Positions 27,889 through 37,510 of a DNA stretch of 64,000 nucleotides are shown in pieces. The translations under genes were made by a program, and so were the position numbers. The stretch comes from Lysinibacillus sphaericus (lineage in GTDB: Bacteria; Bacillota; Bacilli; Bacillales_A; Planococcaceae). Position 1 is the stretch's first letter. Each line of letters begins with the position of its first letter. The notes beneath the pieces are model-generated. The model saw only the letters and a program-made list of their open reading frames with translations, searched no databases and had not been told where the DNA came from. The stretch covers positions 682,001-746,000 of the forward strand of contig NZ_CP015224.1 of the NCBI RefSeq assembly GCF_001629735.1, given 5' to 3'.

Positions 27889-30012
27889 ATGGAAAATAAA
27901 CGTAACAAATTTTTAACAGCAACTGCAGCAGCATTGGCTATCACAGCGGTAGCAGCAGCACCAGCATCAGCAGCTAGCCCATTTTCGGATGTAAAGGAAA
28001 GTCATGCAGATTATAAGGGCATTTCGACACTTTATGCGGCAGGTATTATTAGCGGATTCCCAGATGGTACATTCAAACCTGATACAAATGTCACGCGCGG
28101 ACAGGCTGCAAAAATGATTGCAGGCGCATTAAAGCTAGACACGATAGAAGTTGTGAATCCAAACTTTAAGGATATTGATGCAGCTAATCCGTATTACGGC
28201 CCAATCGCTGCATTAGTAGGATTAAAAGTTGTTTCAGGCTATGGAGATAATACATTCCGTCCAAACCAAACGATTACACATGGTGATTTGGCAAAAATCT
28301 TGTCATCTATTCCTAATTTACCAGAATTAGAGAGTGCTAAAAATCATGAAGCTAGTAAAAGTGTAACACGTGGACAACTCGCAACATTGATTGCAGAAGC
28401 TCTAACTAAATTAAACCCAGAAACGCCTGAAAAACCAGAAGATGCATTTACATTATCCATTTTACATGTTAATGATACACATGCTCGTGCAAATGAACTA
28501 CCGAAATTAGCAACAGCTGTAAAAGAGCAACGTGAAACAAAGAAAAATGTTTTAACTTTACATGCGGGTGATGCATTTAGTGGTACATTATACTTCAATG
28601 AGTTCCATGGGCAAGCAGATTTAGCGCTATTAAATGAAATTGGCTTTGACGCTATGGTATTTGGTAACCATGAATTTGATTTAGGTTCATCACCTGAAGG
28701 ACATCAAGCACTTGCAGACTTTGTTAAAGGTGCTAAATTCCCATTTGTGGATGCCAATACAGACTTTTCAGCAGATGCTAAATTTACAGGTTTATTTACA
28801 GATCTTATTTCAAGTGAACCTGAAAACGGTAAAATCTATTCAGGTATTGTAAAAGAAATTGATGGAGAAAAAGTTGGTATCTTTGGTTTAACAACAGAAG
28901 AAACTTTGGATATTGCTTCTCCAGGTAAAGTGAAATTCACTAACTATATTGAAGAAGCGAAAAAAGCAGTAGCTGCTTTTGAGGGAATGGGCGTTAATAA
29001 AATTATTGCTTTAACACATATTGGCTATAATGATAATCCAAATGTGGATAATGATATTTTACTAGCGAAAAACGTACCAGGCATCGATGTAATTGTTGGT
29101 GGACATGACCATACTAAATTAGACGAGCCATTTGTTGTAGATACAAACACTGTAGGCGAAGCAAAAGATGCAACATTAATTGTACAAGCTAATGAGTATG
29201 TCAAATTTTTAGGAACATTGGATGTCACATTTGATGGCAAAGGTGTTGTCACTGAGTACGGTGGCGAATTAATCGACCTTGGTAAAGTAGCTGAAGATAA
29301 AGCATTAGTAAAATTACTAGCGCCATATAAAGCAAAAATTGATGAAGTTAACAACAAGGAAATCGGTGTGAAAATTTCTGAGGAGTTAGCAAATCCACGT
29401 GCAACTGAAACAAACTTAGAAAGTGTACGTAGCAATGAAACAGCGTTAGGTAATATTATTACAGATGGTATGTTGGCAAAAGCACAAAAATATACAGATA
29501 AAACAGTTGTCATGGCACTACAAAATGGTGGCGGTATTCGTGCAGCAATTCCAGCAGGCAATATTACGGTTGGACAAGTGATTACAGTATTACCATTTGG
29601 TAACACATTAGCATTAATGGATACTACTGGAGCTGAGCTAAAAGCAGCATTTGAAGTTTCCTTAAAAAATGCACCTAAAGAAAATGGTGGTTTCCTACAC
29701 ATTGGTGGAGCGAAATTACAATATGACTCATCAAAAGAAGCTGGCTCACGTGTTGTTTCAATCGAATATTTAGATAAAGCAACTGGCAAGTATGTTGCTT
29801 TAGAAGATAATAAAACATATACAGTAGCAACGAATGCCTTCACTGCTAAAGGTGGAGACGGCTTTGATATGTTTGCTAAAGCATATGAAGAAGGTCGAGT
29901 AACAGATTTAGGTTTATCTGATTGGGAGAACCTACAAGAGCAATTATTATCATTAAAAGAAGTGAAAACAACTGCTGAAGGTCGTATTGTTGATGTTGCA
30001 AAAAAGAAATAA
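27889..30012 (+). CDS. S-layer-homology-anchored 5'-nucleotidase/metallophosphoesterase
   Basis: 707 residues, secreted and wall-anchored. Signal peptide about 1-29 (FLTATAAALAITAVAAAPASA), SLH motifs about 31-72 and 90-132, a short remnant of a third near 150-175 (SVTRGQLATLIAEAL), then a metallophosphatase domain from about 186 (SILHVNDTHAR, GDAFSG, GNHEFDLG, GGHDHT) and the 5_nucleotid_C domain (NETALGNIITDGML, QNGGGIRAAIPAG, NAFTAKGGDGFDMF). It should dephosphorylate extracellular nucleotides. GGAGGT precedes ATG 27889. About 160 bp of AT-rich DNA upstream shows no clear promoter pair. Confidence 0.93.
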   Translation: MENKRNKFLTATAAALAITAVAAAPASAASPFSDVKESHADYKGISTLYAAGIISGFPDGTFKPDTNVTRGQAAKMIAGALKLDTIEVVNPNFKDIDAANPYYGPIAALVGLKVVSGYGDNTFRPNQTITHGDLAKILSSIPNLPELESAKNHEASKSVTRGQLATLIAEALTKLNPETPEKPEDAFTLSILHVNDTHARANELPKLATAVKEQRETKKNVLTLHAGDAFSGTLYFNEFHGQADLALLNEIGFDAMVFGNHEFDLGSSPEGHQALADFVKGAKFPFVDANTDFSADAKFTGLFTDLISSEPENGKIYSGIVKEIDGEKVGIFGLTTEETLDIASPGKVKFTNYIEEAKKAVAAFEGMGVNKIIALTHIGYNDNPNVDNDILLAKNVPGIDVIVGGHDHTKLDEPFVVDTNTVGEAKDATLIVQANEYVKFLGTLDVTFDGKGVVTEYGGELIDLGKVAEDKALVKLLAPYKAKIDEVNNKEIGVKISEELANPRATETNLESVRSNETALGNIITDGMLAKAQKYTDKTVVMALQNGGGIRAAIPAGNITVGQVITVLPFGNTLALMDTTGAELKAAFEVSLKNAPKENGGFLHIGGAKLQYDSSKEAGSRVVSIEYLDKATGKYVALEDNKTYTVATNAFTAKGGDGFDMFAKAYEEGRVTDLGLSDWENLQEQLLSLKEVKTTAEGRIVDVAKKK

Positions 30013-30072
30013 TACTTTCTAAAAAATAGCTTGAAAACAACATCATCTTTAAAATATGTCACAAGGCTATTT

Positions 30073-30110
30073 CCGCAACCTTAAAGGATTCCCTGAGGTT
30101 GCGGTTTTTT
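30073..30110 (+). terminator. Terminator after the SLH nucleotidase
   Basis: Perfect 9-bp stem CCGCAACCT / AGGTTGCGG with a 14-nt loop and six T. Confidence 0.92.
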
Positions 30111-30228
30111 AATTTATATGGAGCAAAAGGAATTGCCTATTAGAAGACGTGTAGGGGAGAAAGGATGCTGCTGAACCAAATATATGATAAAATTCTTCTT
30201 ATCTAATGTGAACTGTGAGTTGAGATGT

Positions 30229-33000
30229 ATGATGGAAAGTCAAAAATATGCCATTGTGGATTTGGAGACAACGGGTCATTCACCAGCGAATGGGGACCGG
30301 ATGATTCAAATTGCCATTGTTATTATGAAGGATTGGGAAATTGAGCGTACCTATACGAAATTTATTAACCCAGGCAAAGCCATTCCTACTTTTATTCAAG
30401 ATTTAACGCATATAACAAATGAGGATGTAAAGGATTCATACCCTTTTGAGGAACATGCGGATTACATATATGAGCTACTGGCTGATTGTGTGTTTGTAGC
30501 CCATAATGCCGATTTTGACTTATCATTTTTACAGGCGGAGTTTAAACGGGCAGGCCTTCCAAAGTGGCAAGGTAAAAAAATGGATACAGTAGAGCTAGCA
30601 AAAATTTTGTTTCCGATGTCACTCGGCTTTAAGCTAGGAGACTTGGCGGCGGATTTAAATATAGAGTTGGCCAATGCACATCGAGCGGATGATGATGCTC
30701 GTGCTACAGCAGAGCTGTTCAAATGTTGTTGGAAAGAGCTACTAAGTCTGCCTCAACTAACATTAGAACAAATGCATAAGCGTTCTTTTCGCTTAAAATC
30801 GAATATTTCACAGCTTTTTTTCGAGGCACTGCAAATAAAACGTCAGCATAAAACAGGCAATGAAAATGTGCACTATTACCGGAATTTTGCGATTTGTAAT
30901 GGTCGTAATAAACATGACAATGCGTCAGAGACGATTGATTATCCGCAAACAGTGGCAGATAAAACGGCCTTAATGACAAAGGCTCTACCCAATTTTGAAG
31001 AACGTCCAGCACAATTTAAGATGATGGATACGATTTGGCAAGCACTACATGAGCAAAAGGAATGTGTAATTGAAGCTTCCACGGGTATTGGCAAAACGGC
31101 AGGTTATTTACTGCCAGCCATTGTATATGCTCGTACTGTCCATAAGAAAATCGCGATTAGTACCTATACATCCTATCTACAAGAACAGCTTGTAGAGGAG
31201 GAGCTACCAAAGATAGAGAAAATCCTTGGTACAAAAGTAAACATATGCGTACTAAAGGGGATGCAGCATTATATTGATCTAGATCGTTTTGAACAATGTA
31301 TGGCATATGGTGACGAATCCTATGATGATACTTTTTCTATTTTACAGATTCTCGTTTGGCTGACGAAAACAGAGACGGGTGTGCTAAGTGAGCTGAATGT
31401 ATCAGGTGGCGGACAACTGTTTTTAGAGAAAATCCGCAAAATACCAAATGACAAACCATCTAAAGGCTTTGATTTCTATGAACAAGCTCTAAAGAACAGT
31501 GCATTTGCTGACTGCATTGTGACAAATCATGCTATGGTTTTAAGCGATTTGGTTCGTCAAACGCCGATATTTACACAAGTAGATGGATGGGTAATTGATG
31601 AAGCACATCAATTTATTCAGGCTGCGATGCAACAGGATGAAATAGTCTTCTCCTATACGCAATGGAAATATATTTTCGGTCAAATTGGCACAATGGAGGA
31701 CACAGCACTATATCACCTTTTTTGTGAAGCGGCAAAGAAAAAACAACGCGTATCGATGCAAAGTTTACAGCGACTGGATGCTCAGTTTATCCGGTTACAG
31801 CGTGCATTTGATGAGACCATTCAACGAACAGTTCAAAGCATGCAGCAGCATATGAAAGGGAAGCGAGCTAGCAGCAAATGTACCTTGTTTATAGAGGATG
31901 TTACGCTTGCCAAAGAGTCATTTTTACATGTAAGCAAACTAACTCAGCAATGGCTTGATCTTGCGACTGAAGCAGCCCAAGGATTTGAAAATAATATTGA
32001 GCAATTAGATAAAAATGATCTTTATGTTGTATCCGAATGGCATTATTGGATTCGAGAAGTAAAAATAAAAATTGCGGAATGGGAAGACATATTCCTGTCA
32101 CCACAGGACGGAAGTTCAGTTTGGCTAGAATTTGATGTTCGAAGTGTTCCTGGCAGTTTACATGTTTTTAAAAAACCAGCCAATGTAACACCCATTATTG
32201 AACAAGTATTAGCACCTCTTCGCAAGCAAGCGAGCATTATATGGACATCAGGCACATTAACGGTACCAGGCAATGAGCGTTTTGTTACACGACAATTAGG
32301 AATTTCTGATAGCGTTGAAGTAATAAAATTACAAGCACCGCCAGCCTATTATGCGGGTGCAAAGGCATATATTGTCACTGATATGCCAGACATTCAGCAT
32401 GTTAGTCAGGAAGAATATATTGAGGCAGTTGCTCATGCGATTACGAGAACTGTTAGAATGACAGAAGGTCGTTGTTTTGTGCTTTTCACAGCCCAGGATA
32501 TGCTACGGAAAACAGTCGAGCTCATTCAAGATAGTGAACTTTTAGATGATTATATGCTTTTTGCGCAAGGTGTTACAGGTGGTAGCCGTATGCGTATTCT
32601 GAAATCATTTCAAAAATTTAGCCATGCTGTTCTTTTTGGAACAAACAGTTTTTGGGAAGGTGTAGATGTTCCTGGAGATGCCCTTGCCTCTGTTATTGTC
32701 GTGCGGCTGCCATTTTCTTCACCAGAAGAGCCTATCTTTAAGGCAAGAGCTCAGCATCTTACAGCGCAAGGACGCAATTCCTTCACGGAGTTGTCATTGC
32801 CTGAGGCTATTATGCGCTTTAAGCAAGGCTTTGGTCGCTTAATTCGTTCATCTCAAGATAAAGGTGCTTTTATTGTCCTCGACCGTCGAATAACAAGCAA
32901 ATCCTATGGCAAAGAATTTATAAAAGCACTACCGCCAATCGACGTAAAGAAATTGCAGCTACCCGAATTATTAAAAGAACTGAACCATTGGCAAAAATAG
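30229..33000 (+). CDS. dinG: DinG-family exonuclease/helicase
   Basis: Fusion of a DnaQ-like DEDDh 3'-5' exonuclease and an XPD/DinG-type helicase, as in Firmicutes. About 923 residues. Exonuclease: DLETTGHS (DxE), VAHNADFD, HRADDDARAT. Helicase: Walker A EASTGIGKTAGY near 282, DEAH box VIDEAHQF near 457, late motifs LFGTNSFWEGVDVPG and GFGRLIRSSQDKG. No iron-sulfur cysteine quartet is obvious, which is normal for this subgroup. Start uncertain: tandem ATGs at 30229/30232 fit the family but have a weak ribosome site. Last gene of the conserved synteny block. Confidence 0.93.
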   Translation: MMESQKYAIVDLETTGHSPANGDRMIQIAIVIMKDWEIERTYTKFINPGKAIPTFIQDLTHITNEDVKDSYPFEEHADYIYELLADCVFVAHNADFDLSFLQAEFKRAGLPKWQGKKMDTVELAKILFPMSLGFKLGDLAADLNIELANAHRADDDARATAELFKCCWKELLSLPQLTLEQMHKRSFRLKSNISQLFFEALQIKRQHKTGNENVHYYRNFAICNGRNKHDNASETIDYPQTVADKTALMTKALPNFEERPAQFKMMDTIWQALHEQKECVIEASTGIGKTAGYLLPAIVYARTVHKKIAISTYTSYLQEQLVEEELPKIEKILGTKVNICVLKGMQHYIDLDRFEQCMAYGDESYDDTFSILQILVWLTKTETGVLSELNVSGGGQLFLEKIRKIPNDKPSKGFDFYEQALKNSAFADCIVTNHAMVLSDLVRQTPIFTQVDGWVIDEAHQFIQAAMQQDEIVFSYTQWKYIFGQIGTMEDTALYHLFCEAAKKKQRVSMQSLQRLDAQFIRLQRAFDETIQRTVQSMQQHMKGKRASSKCTLFIEDVTLAKESFLHVSKLTQQWLDLATEAAQGFENNIEQLDKNDLYVVSEWHYWIREVKIKIAEWEDIFLSPQDGSSVWLEFDVRSVPGSLHVFKKPANVTPIIEQVLAPLRKQASIIWTSGTLTVPGNERFVTRQLGISDSVEVIKLQAPPAYYAGAKAYIVTDMPDIQHVSQEEYIEAVAHAITRTVRMTEGRCFVLFTAQDMLRKTVELIQDSELLDDYMLFAQGVTGGSRMRILKSFQKFSHAVLFGTNSFWEGVDVPGDALASVIVVRLPFSSPEEPIFKARAQHLTAQGRNSFTELSLPEAIMRFKQGFGRLIRSSQDKGAFIVLDRRITSKSYGKEFIKALPPIDVKKLQLPELLKELNHWQK

Positions 33001-33004
33001 AATG

Positions 33005-33037
33005 AACCCCTTTTAGCATGAGCTAGAAGGGGTTTTT
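33005..33037 (+). terminator. Terminator after dinG
   Basis: AACCCCTT-TTAGC / GCTAG-AAGGGGTT stem with ATGA loop and five T, directly after the stop; it may also act for the converging TetR gene. Confidence 0.88.
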
Positions 33038-33058
33038 AAATGGCTTAGACGTTTCATC

Positions 33059-33748
33059 CTATTGTAAGGGTTGTTTGTTGTTAGTTTGACCCTCAAAAAG
33101 GTTAGCGTTTTGAACAATTTTAGTAATATAGCTCATAACGATTTCCGTTGCTTGTTGAGCATCATAGCTTTTTCGATTATTTAAAAGGTTGGTAAACATA
33201 CCTTGCCAAATTAAGAGTGTGATTTCATTAATAGCATCCACGTTACCCTCTGTTAAGTAGCCCTCCTTTAAAGCAATTTCTAACATAGAACGACCTCGTT
33301 TTGTCAGGCTGTGCTGAAACAATATAGTCTTTAAATCATCTGGAATATTAATTAAATCATTGGGGTAAAAGTTATAATAATTTTCCAATAATTTTTCTGG
33401 TGTTTCTCCTAAATCCATAATAAAGACGGCATGAAAAATCTGTGGCTGTTTGAAGGAGTATTGGCAAAAACATTCCCAAGCTAATAAATATTTATCAATA
33501 GGATCTTTGCCTCTTTCTATGTAACGCGCAACTTCGTTCGTATAGTCTTGCATACATCTCATTGATGCAAAAAAGAGGAGATGAGAGATTTCTGAAAAAT
33601 AATTGTAAATGGTTGCACTGTTATAACCAGCCTTATCGGCAACCTTTCTAATCGTCACATTCTCCAATCCTTCTTCTTCTATAATTTCTGCCGTGGCGTC
33701 TACAAAGTATTTCCACATACGACTCCTTTGTATTTCCTTTTTTTTCAT
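33059..33748 (-). CDS. TetR-family transcriptional regulator
   Basis: 229 residues. N-terminal TetR HTH (AEIIEEEGLENVTIRKVADKAGYNSATIYNYFSEISHLL) and a helical ligand domain of no recognised class. I start at ATG 33748 (GGGGGGA upstream) rather than the upstream extension. Divergent from the CocE hydrolase and MFS transporter, which it probably regulates. An extended -10 (TGCTATAAT, minus strand, -10 at 33838-33833) may drive it. Confidence 0.88.
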   Translation of the reverse strand: MKKKEIQRSRMWKYFVDATAEIIEEEGLENVTIRKVADKAGYNSATIYNYFSEISHLLFFASMRCMQDYTNEVARYIERGKDPIDKYLLAWECFCQYSFKQPQIFHAVFIMDLGETPEKLLENYYNFYPNDLINIPDDLKTILFQHSLTKRGRSMLEIALKEGYLTEGNVDAINEITLLIWQGMFTNLLNNRKSYDAQQATEIVMSYITKIVQNANLFEGQTNNKQPLQ

Positions 33749-33896
33749 AGTAATGTCCCCCCGACGTACACTGTCCATGTAAAATTATTAGTTAAATTCA
33801 TATATTTACCATTTGTAAGTTAATTTAAACTTATTATAGCATAACAATTTTGCTTTACATCTTCCATTATAGCATCAGCTTTTAGCATTTTCAGTG

Positions 33897-33956
33897 TTGT
33901 ACATTGGAATTTCAGATGATATACTAATCACAATTATTTTATAATCATGATTAGTA
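33897..33956 (+). promoter_or_regulatory. CocE-MFS promoter with inverted-repeat operator candidate
   Basis: TTGTAC (33897-33902), 17-bp spacer, TATACT (33920-33925) with TG extension. A perfect 9-bp inverted repeat TACTAATCA (33922-33930) / TGATTAGTA (33948-33956) starts inside the -10 box. A TetR dimer or pair of dimers is the likely ligand; inferred from location. Confidence 0.62.
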
Positions 33957-34034
33957 AATAATTAAGATTCTGAATAATTAGATAAAAAGGGATGCTAGAG
34001 CAATGAGTTTAAACACAAGAGGAGGATTTATTCA

Positions 34035-36068
34035 ATGAGTAAAAAAATTGTGACACAATTTGAGTGTACATATGAAACAATCGAAAACACATGGATTGAA
34101 TTAGCAGACGGCACAAAACTTTCTAGTCGAATTTGGTTACCGACAGTAGAAGCAGGACAAAAAGTACCAGCTATTCTGGAGTATATTCCTTATCGCAAAA
34201 CAGATGGTACAAGAGCAAGAGATGAGCCAATGCACGGGTATTTTGCGGGACATGGATACGCCGTTGTTCGAGTAGATATGCGAGGGTCAGGTGAGTCAGA
34301 TGGCTTATTAAAAGATGAGTATTTAAAGCAAGAGCAGGATGATGCACTTGAAGTAATTGAATGGATGGCTAGCCAAAGCTGGTGTAATGGCAATATTGGG
34401 ATGATGGGGAAATCATGGGGTGGATTTAATTCTCTGCAAGTAGCTGCTAGAAGACCAAAAGCGTTAAAGGCGATTATTACAGTAGGCTTCACGGATGATC
34501 GCTATAACAATGACATTCACTATAAGGGTGGTTGTTTGTTAAATGATAACTTCTGGTGGGGCGCCATTATGTTAGCGTACCAGCTACGTCCGATTGATCC
34601 TCATATTGTTGGCGATAGCTGGCGTGAAAAATGGATGCAACGTTTAGAAAATATGCCTTTATGGATGGCACAGTGGATGGAGCATCAAACAAGAGATGAC
34701 TACTGGAAGCATGGTTCAGTTTGTGAGAATTATGATGACATCGAAATTCCTGTTTTTGCACTAGATGGTTGGGAAGATTCCTATACGAACACAGTTTTAA
34801 GTTTAATGGAAGGGCTTTCTGTTCCTAGAAAGGGCATTATTGGCCCATGGGCACATGTTTACCCACATGATGGAGTTCCAGGTCCAGCAATGGGCTTTTT
34901 ACAAGAGGCCGTGAAATGGTGGGATCATTGGTTAAAAGGAATTGACAATGATGTAATGGACGGACCAATGGTGAATGTTTGGGTTGAAAAAAGCATGGAA
35001 CCATCTGTTAAGAAACCAGTCAGCCATGGCTATTGGGTTGGACTCGAATCATGGCCAACAGTGGCAGAGGTACAAACGAAGGCGTATCAACTGACACATG
35101 GAAAATTAGTAGAGCATCGTAGTGATCACCAAGAACAGGTACAATTAAAAACACCACAAAATCATGGTCTATTATCGGGAGAATGGATGGGTGCTGGAGT
35201 ACTAGGCGAAAGTCCAGCAGATCAACGAGTTGATGACGGAATGGCCATGATATTTGAAACAGACATGCTAGAGAACCCACTAGAGATTGTGGGTTATCCG
35301 AAGTTTGAAGTGGAATTAATGAGTGATAAACCACATGCGATGCTGTTTGCGCAGTTGTCAGACGTTGCACCAAATGGAGCTGTTACTCGTGTGTCCTATG
35401 GCGTGATGAATTTAACACATTTGAATGGTCATGATCATGTAGAATTATTAATTCCTGGTAAAAAAGTGAAAGCCTTTGTGCAATTAGATTGCTGTGGACA
35501 TCAATTTAAAGCGGGGCACCGTTTACGCTTATCATTAGCAACAACGTTTTGGCCAATGTTTTGGCCGATGCCAGAAGACGCTACATTGACATTAAATCTT
35601 GAAACAGCTACTTTCACATTGCCAACCTTCCATGGACATCAAATAGCTGGACCAAATATGAATCCTGAAAGTGCAACATTAACACCTATAACAACGCTCC
35701 AAGAAGGAAGAGTGGATCGTTCTATTTCATACGACATTTTAACAGATACATGGACATGTATTACTGATGGGGTTGGAGGCGTTTTTGGTGAAGGGATATA
35801 TCGCTTTGATGATATTGATATCACGGTTGAACATAATTTGAAACGAGAATTAACCTTATCGAATGCTGATCCATTGTCAGCTCACTATACAATCTATCAA
35901 AAAATGAAAATAGGTCGTGAGGGTTGGTGGATAGATGCTGATATTACGGTTACTAAAACATCTACTCTAGAAAACTTCCAAATTATTGGGGAGATGGCGA
36001 TCAAAGAAAATGACAAACAGGTCTTCCATAAGGAATGGGATCAAAAAATTAAACGTCATGGCTTGTAA
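34035..36068 (+). CDS. CocE/NonD-family hydrolase (peptidase S15 type)
   Basis: 677 residues. Alpha/beta hydrolase domain with nucleophile Ser127 in GKSWGGF, acid Asp in LDGWEDSYT near 248 and His in GPWAH near 274; cap domain; then a PepX C-terminal jelly roll (about 330-545). About 120 further residues (from ESATLTPITT to the end) form an additional beta-rich tail. The family covers Xaa-Pro dipeptidases, cocaine esterase and acylases; the substrate is not readable. No signal peptide, so cytoplasmic. RBS AAGAGGAGG. Forms an operon with the MFS transporter 22 bp downstream. Confidence 0.86.
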   Translation: MSKKIVTQFECTYETIENTWIELADGTKLSSRIWLPTVEAGQKVPAILEYIPYRKTDGTRARDEPMHGYFAGHGYAVVRVDMRGSGESDGLLKDEYLKQEQDDALEVIEWMASQSWCNGNIGMMGKSWGGFNSLQVAARRPKALKAIITVGFTDDRYNNDIHYKGGCLLNDNFWWGAIMLAYQLRPIDPHIVGDSWREKWMQRLENMPLWMAQWMEHQTRDDYWKHGSVCENYDDIEIPVFALDGWEDSYTNTVLSLMEGLSVPRKGIIGPWAHVYPHDGVPGPAMGFLQEAVKWWDHWLKGIDNDVMDGPMVNVWVEKSMEPSVKKPVSHGYWVGLESWPTVAEVQTKAYQLTHGKLVEHRSDHQEQVQLKTPQNHGLLSGEWMGAGVLGESPADQRVDDGMAMIFETDMLENPLEIVGYPKFEVELMSDKPHAMLFAQLSDVAPNGAVTRVSYGVMNLTHLNGHDHVELLIPGKKVKAFVQLDCCGHQFKAGHRLRLSLATTFWPMFWPMPEDATLTLNLETATFTLPTFHGHQIAGPNMNPESATLTPITTLQEGRVDRSISYDILTDTWTCITDGVGGVFGEGIYRFDDIDITVEHNLKRELTLSNADPLSAHYTIYQKMKIGREGWWIDADITVTKTSTLENFQIIGEMAIKENDKQVFHKEWDQKIKRHGL

Positions 36069-36090
36069 ATAACATATAAGGGGTAAACAT

Positions 36091-37389
36091 ATGGAAGCTA
36101 AGTTAAAAAAGAATACAGCTACTTTAGTTATTTTAGCTGTTTCAGGTGCATTAATTTATGCATTACCTTATTTTAGAAATTACTATTATGATGTCTTTCT
36201 CGATGCATTTCATTTGACGAATACTCAAATGGGGACTCTTGGTAGTGCGTATGGTGTTTGTTGTTTAATTTCCTATATATTTGGAGGTTTTTGTGCAGAT
36301 CGTTGGAAAACGAAATATTTATTAACCATTTCTCTAGTTGCCACAGGGTTATTAGGTTTTACATTATTACTGTATCCACCATATCCAGTGCTTCTCCTCA
36401 TACATGCTGCTTGGGGAATCACATCCATCATGACGTTTTGGGGAGCATTAGTAAAAGCAGTACGTTCTTTAGGTTCTGAAAATGAGCAAGGAAAAGCTTT
36501 TGGTTTTTTTGAGGGTGGTCGTGGTGTAACCAATATCATTCAATCTGCTGTGATTTTAGGGATATTTGCTTTTTTTGCGAAGCATATGAGTGATAAAATG
36601 GCACTCTCAGCGGTTATTACGGTATATTCGGTTATTTGTCTTTTGTTGGGATTCATGATTATGATGCTTTATAAAGACCCTGATCAAGGAACCATCAGTC
36701 GTGAGGACAAGGATGGGAGTAAATCATTTGACTGGGCAGTCCTATGGAAAGTGTTAAAGATGCCAACTACTTGGCTTGCGACTATTCTTATTTTTACGTC
36801 TTATGCGATGATTATTAGTTACTATTACATCACACCTTATGCAACAGCTGCATTTGGTGCATCTACGTTAATCGCTGCGGCTTTGGGCTACTTCTCTCAG
36901 TATTGTCGACCAATTGGCAGTTTTAGTGCAGGCATTATCGGTGACCGGATAGGTGTGTCTAATATGGTGTTAATTGGCTATATATTATTAGCACTAGGCT
37001 TAGTAGGGCTCATTTTACTGCCCGGCAAGGCTTCCTTTATCCTTATGCTTTTAATATTTATAGGGATTATTTATACATCAATGTATGCTTTACAGGCAAT
37101 GCATTTTGCTATTTTAGTAGAAGGAGATTATCCTGTAGAATCAACAGGTACAGTGTCCATGCCGCTAATGATTATTGGCTATAGTGGGGAAATCTTCATG
37201 CCGATTATTGCAGGGGCTTGTTTAGATTATTGGGGTGGCACAGCAGGCTATAAAGTATTTTTTGGTATTTTATTAGGTTTAGCTATTGTTGGCTTCGTTA
37301 CAGTAGTCATTTGGCAACGTGTGACGAAAGAAAAACGCAAGGAAATTGCATTGCAACGAAAGCTTGCGAAGGACCAGGTGCTTACCTAG
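36091..37389 (+). CDS. MFS transporter
   Basis: 432 residues with about 12 membrane helices in two halves of six; cytoplasmic loop EDKDGSKSFDW between halves. The loop-2 signature is degenerate (FGGFCADRWKTK). Similar to nitrate/oxalate-formate-type or sugar-phosphate-type major facilitators, without a decisive specificity motif. Placed directly after the CocE-type hydrolase, so it may import that enzyme's substrate (a peptide or ester). Confidence 0.85.
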   Translation: MEAKLKKNTATLVILAVSGALIYALPYFRNYYYDVFLDAFHLTNTQMGTLGSAYGVCCLISYIFGGFCADRWKTKYLLTISLVATGLLGFTLLLYPPYPVLLLIHAAWGITSIMTFWGALVKAVRSLGSENEQGKAFGFFEGGRGVTNIIQSAVILGIFAFFAKHMSDKMALSAVITVYSVICLLLGFMIMMLYKDPDQGTISREDKDGSKSFDWAVLWKVLKMPTTWLATILIFTSYAMIISYYYITPYATAAFGASTLIAAALGYFSQYCRPIGSFSAGIIGDRIGVSNMVLIGYILLALGLVGLILLPGKASFILMLLIFIGIIYTSMYALQAMHFAILVEGDYPVESTGTVSMPLMIIGYSGEIFMPIIAGACLDYWGGTAGYKVFFGILLGLAIVGFVTVVIWQRVTKEKRKEIALQRKLAKDQVLT

Positions 37390-37430
37390 TTTAGCCAAAA
37401 ATAAATAATAGAATGGCTCCATTGAGGCAA

Positions 37431-37464
37431 AAAGATGACTTTGGTAAAAACCGAAGTCATCTTT
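37431..37464. terminator. Bidirectional terminator between MFS gene and diguanylate cyclase
   Basis: AAAGATGACTTTGG / CCGAAGTCATCTTT stem (14 bp, one G-T), loop TAAAAA; extra A tract gives T5 on the minus strand, so it works best for the cyclase gene. Confidence 0.82.
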
Positions 37465-37510
37465 GTCGTTTAGAGGAGGCTATGCAGTATTTACAGAAGG
37501 AAAAGAGCCA

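Noticed and set aside
29025-30062. 345-codon open frame antisense to the SLH nucleotidase
   Set aside because: It mirrors a well-supported gene, lacks a ribosome site and family motifs, and reflects codon bias of the sense strand.
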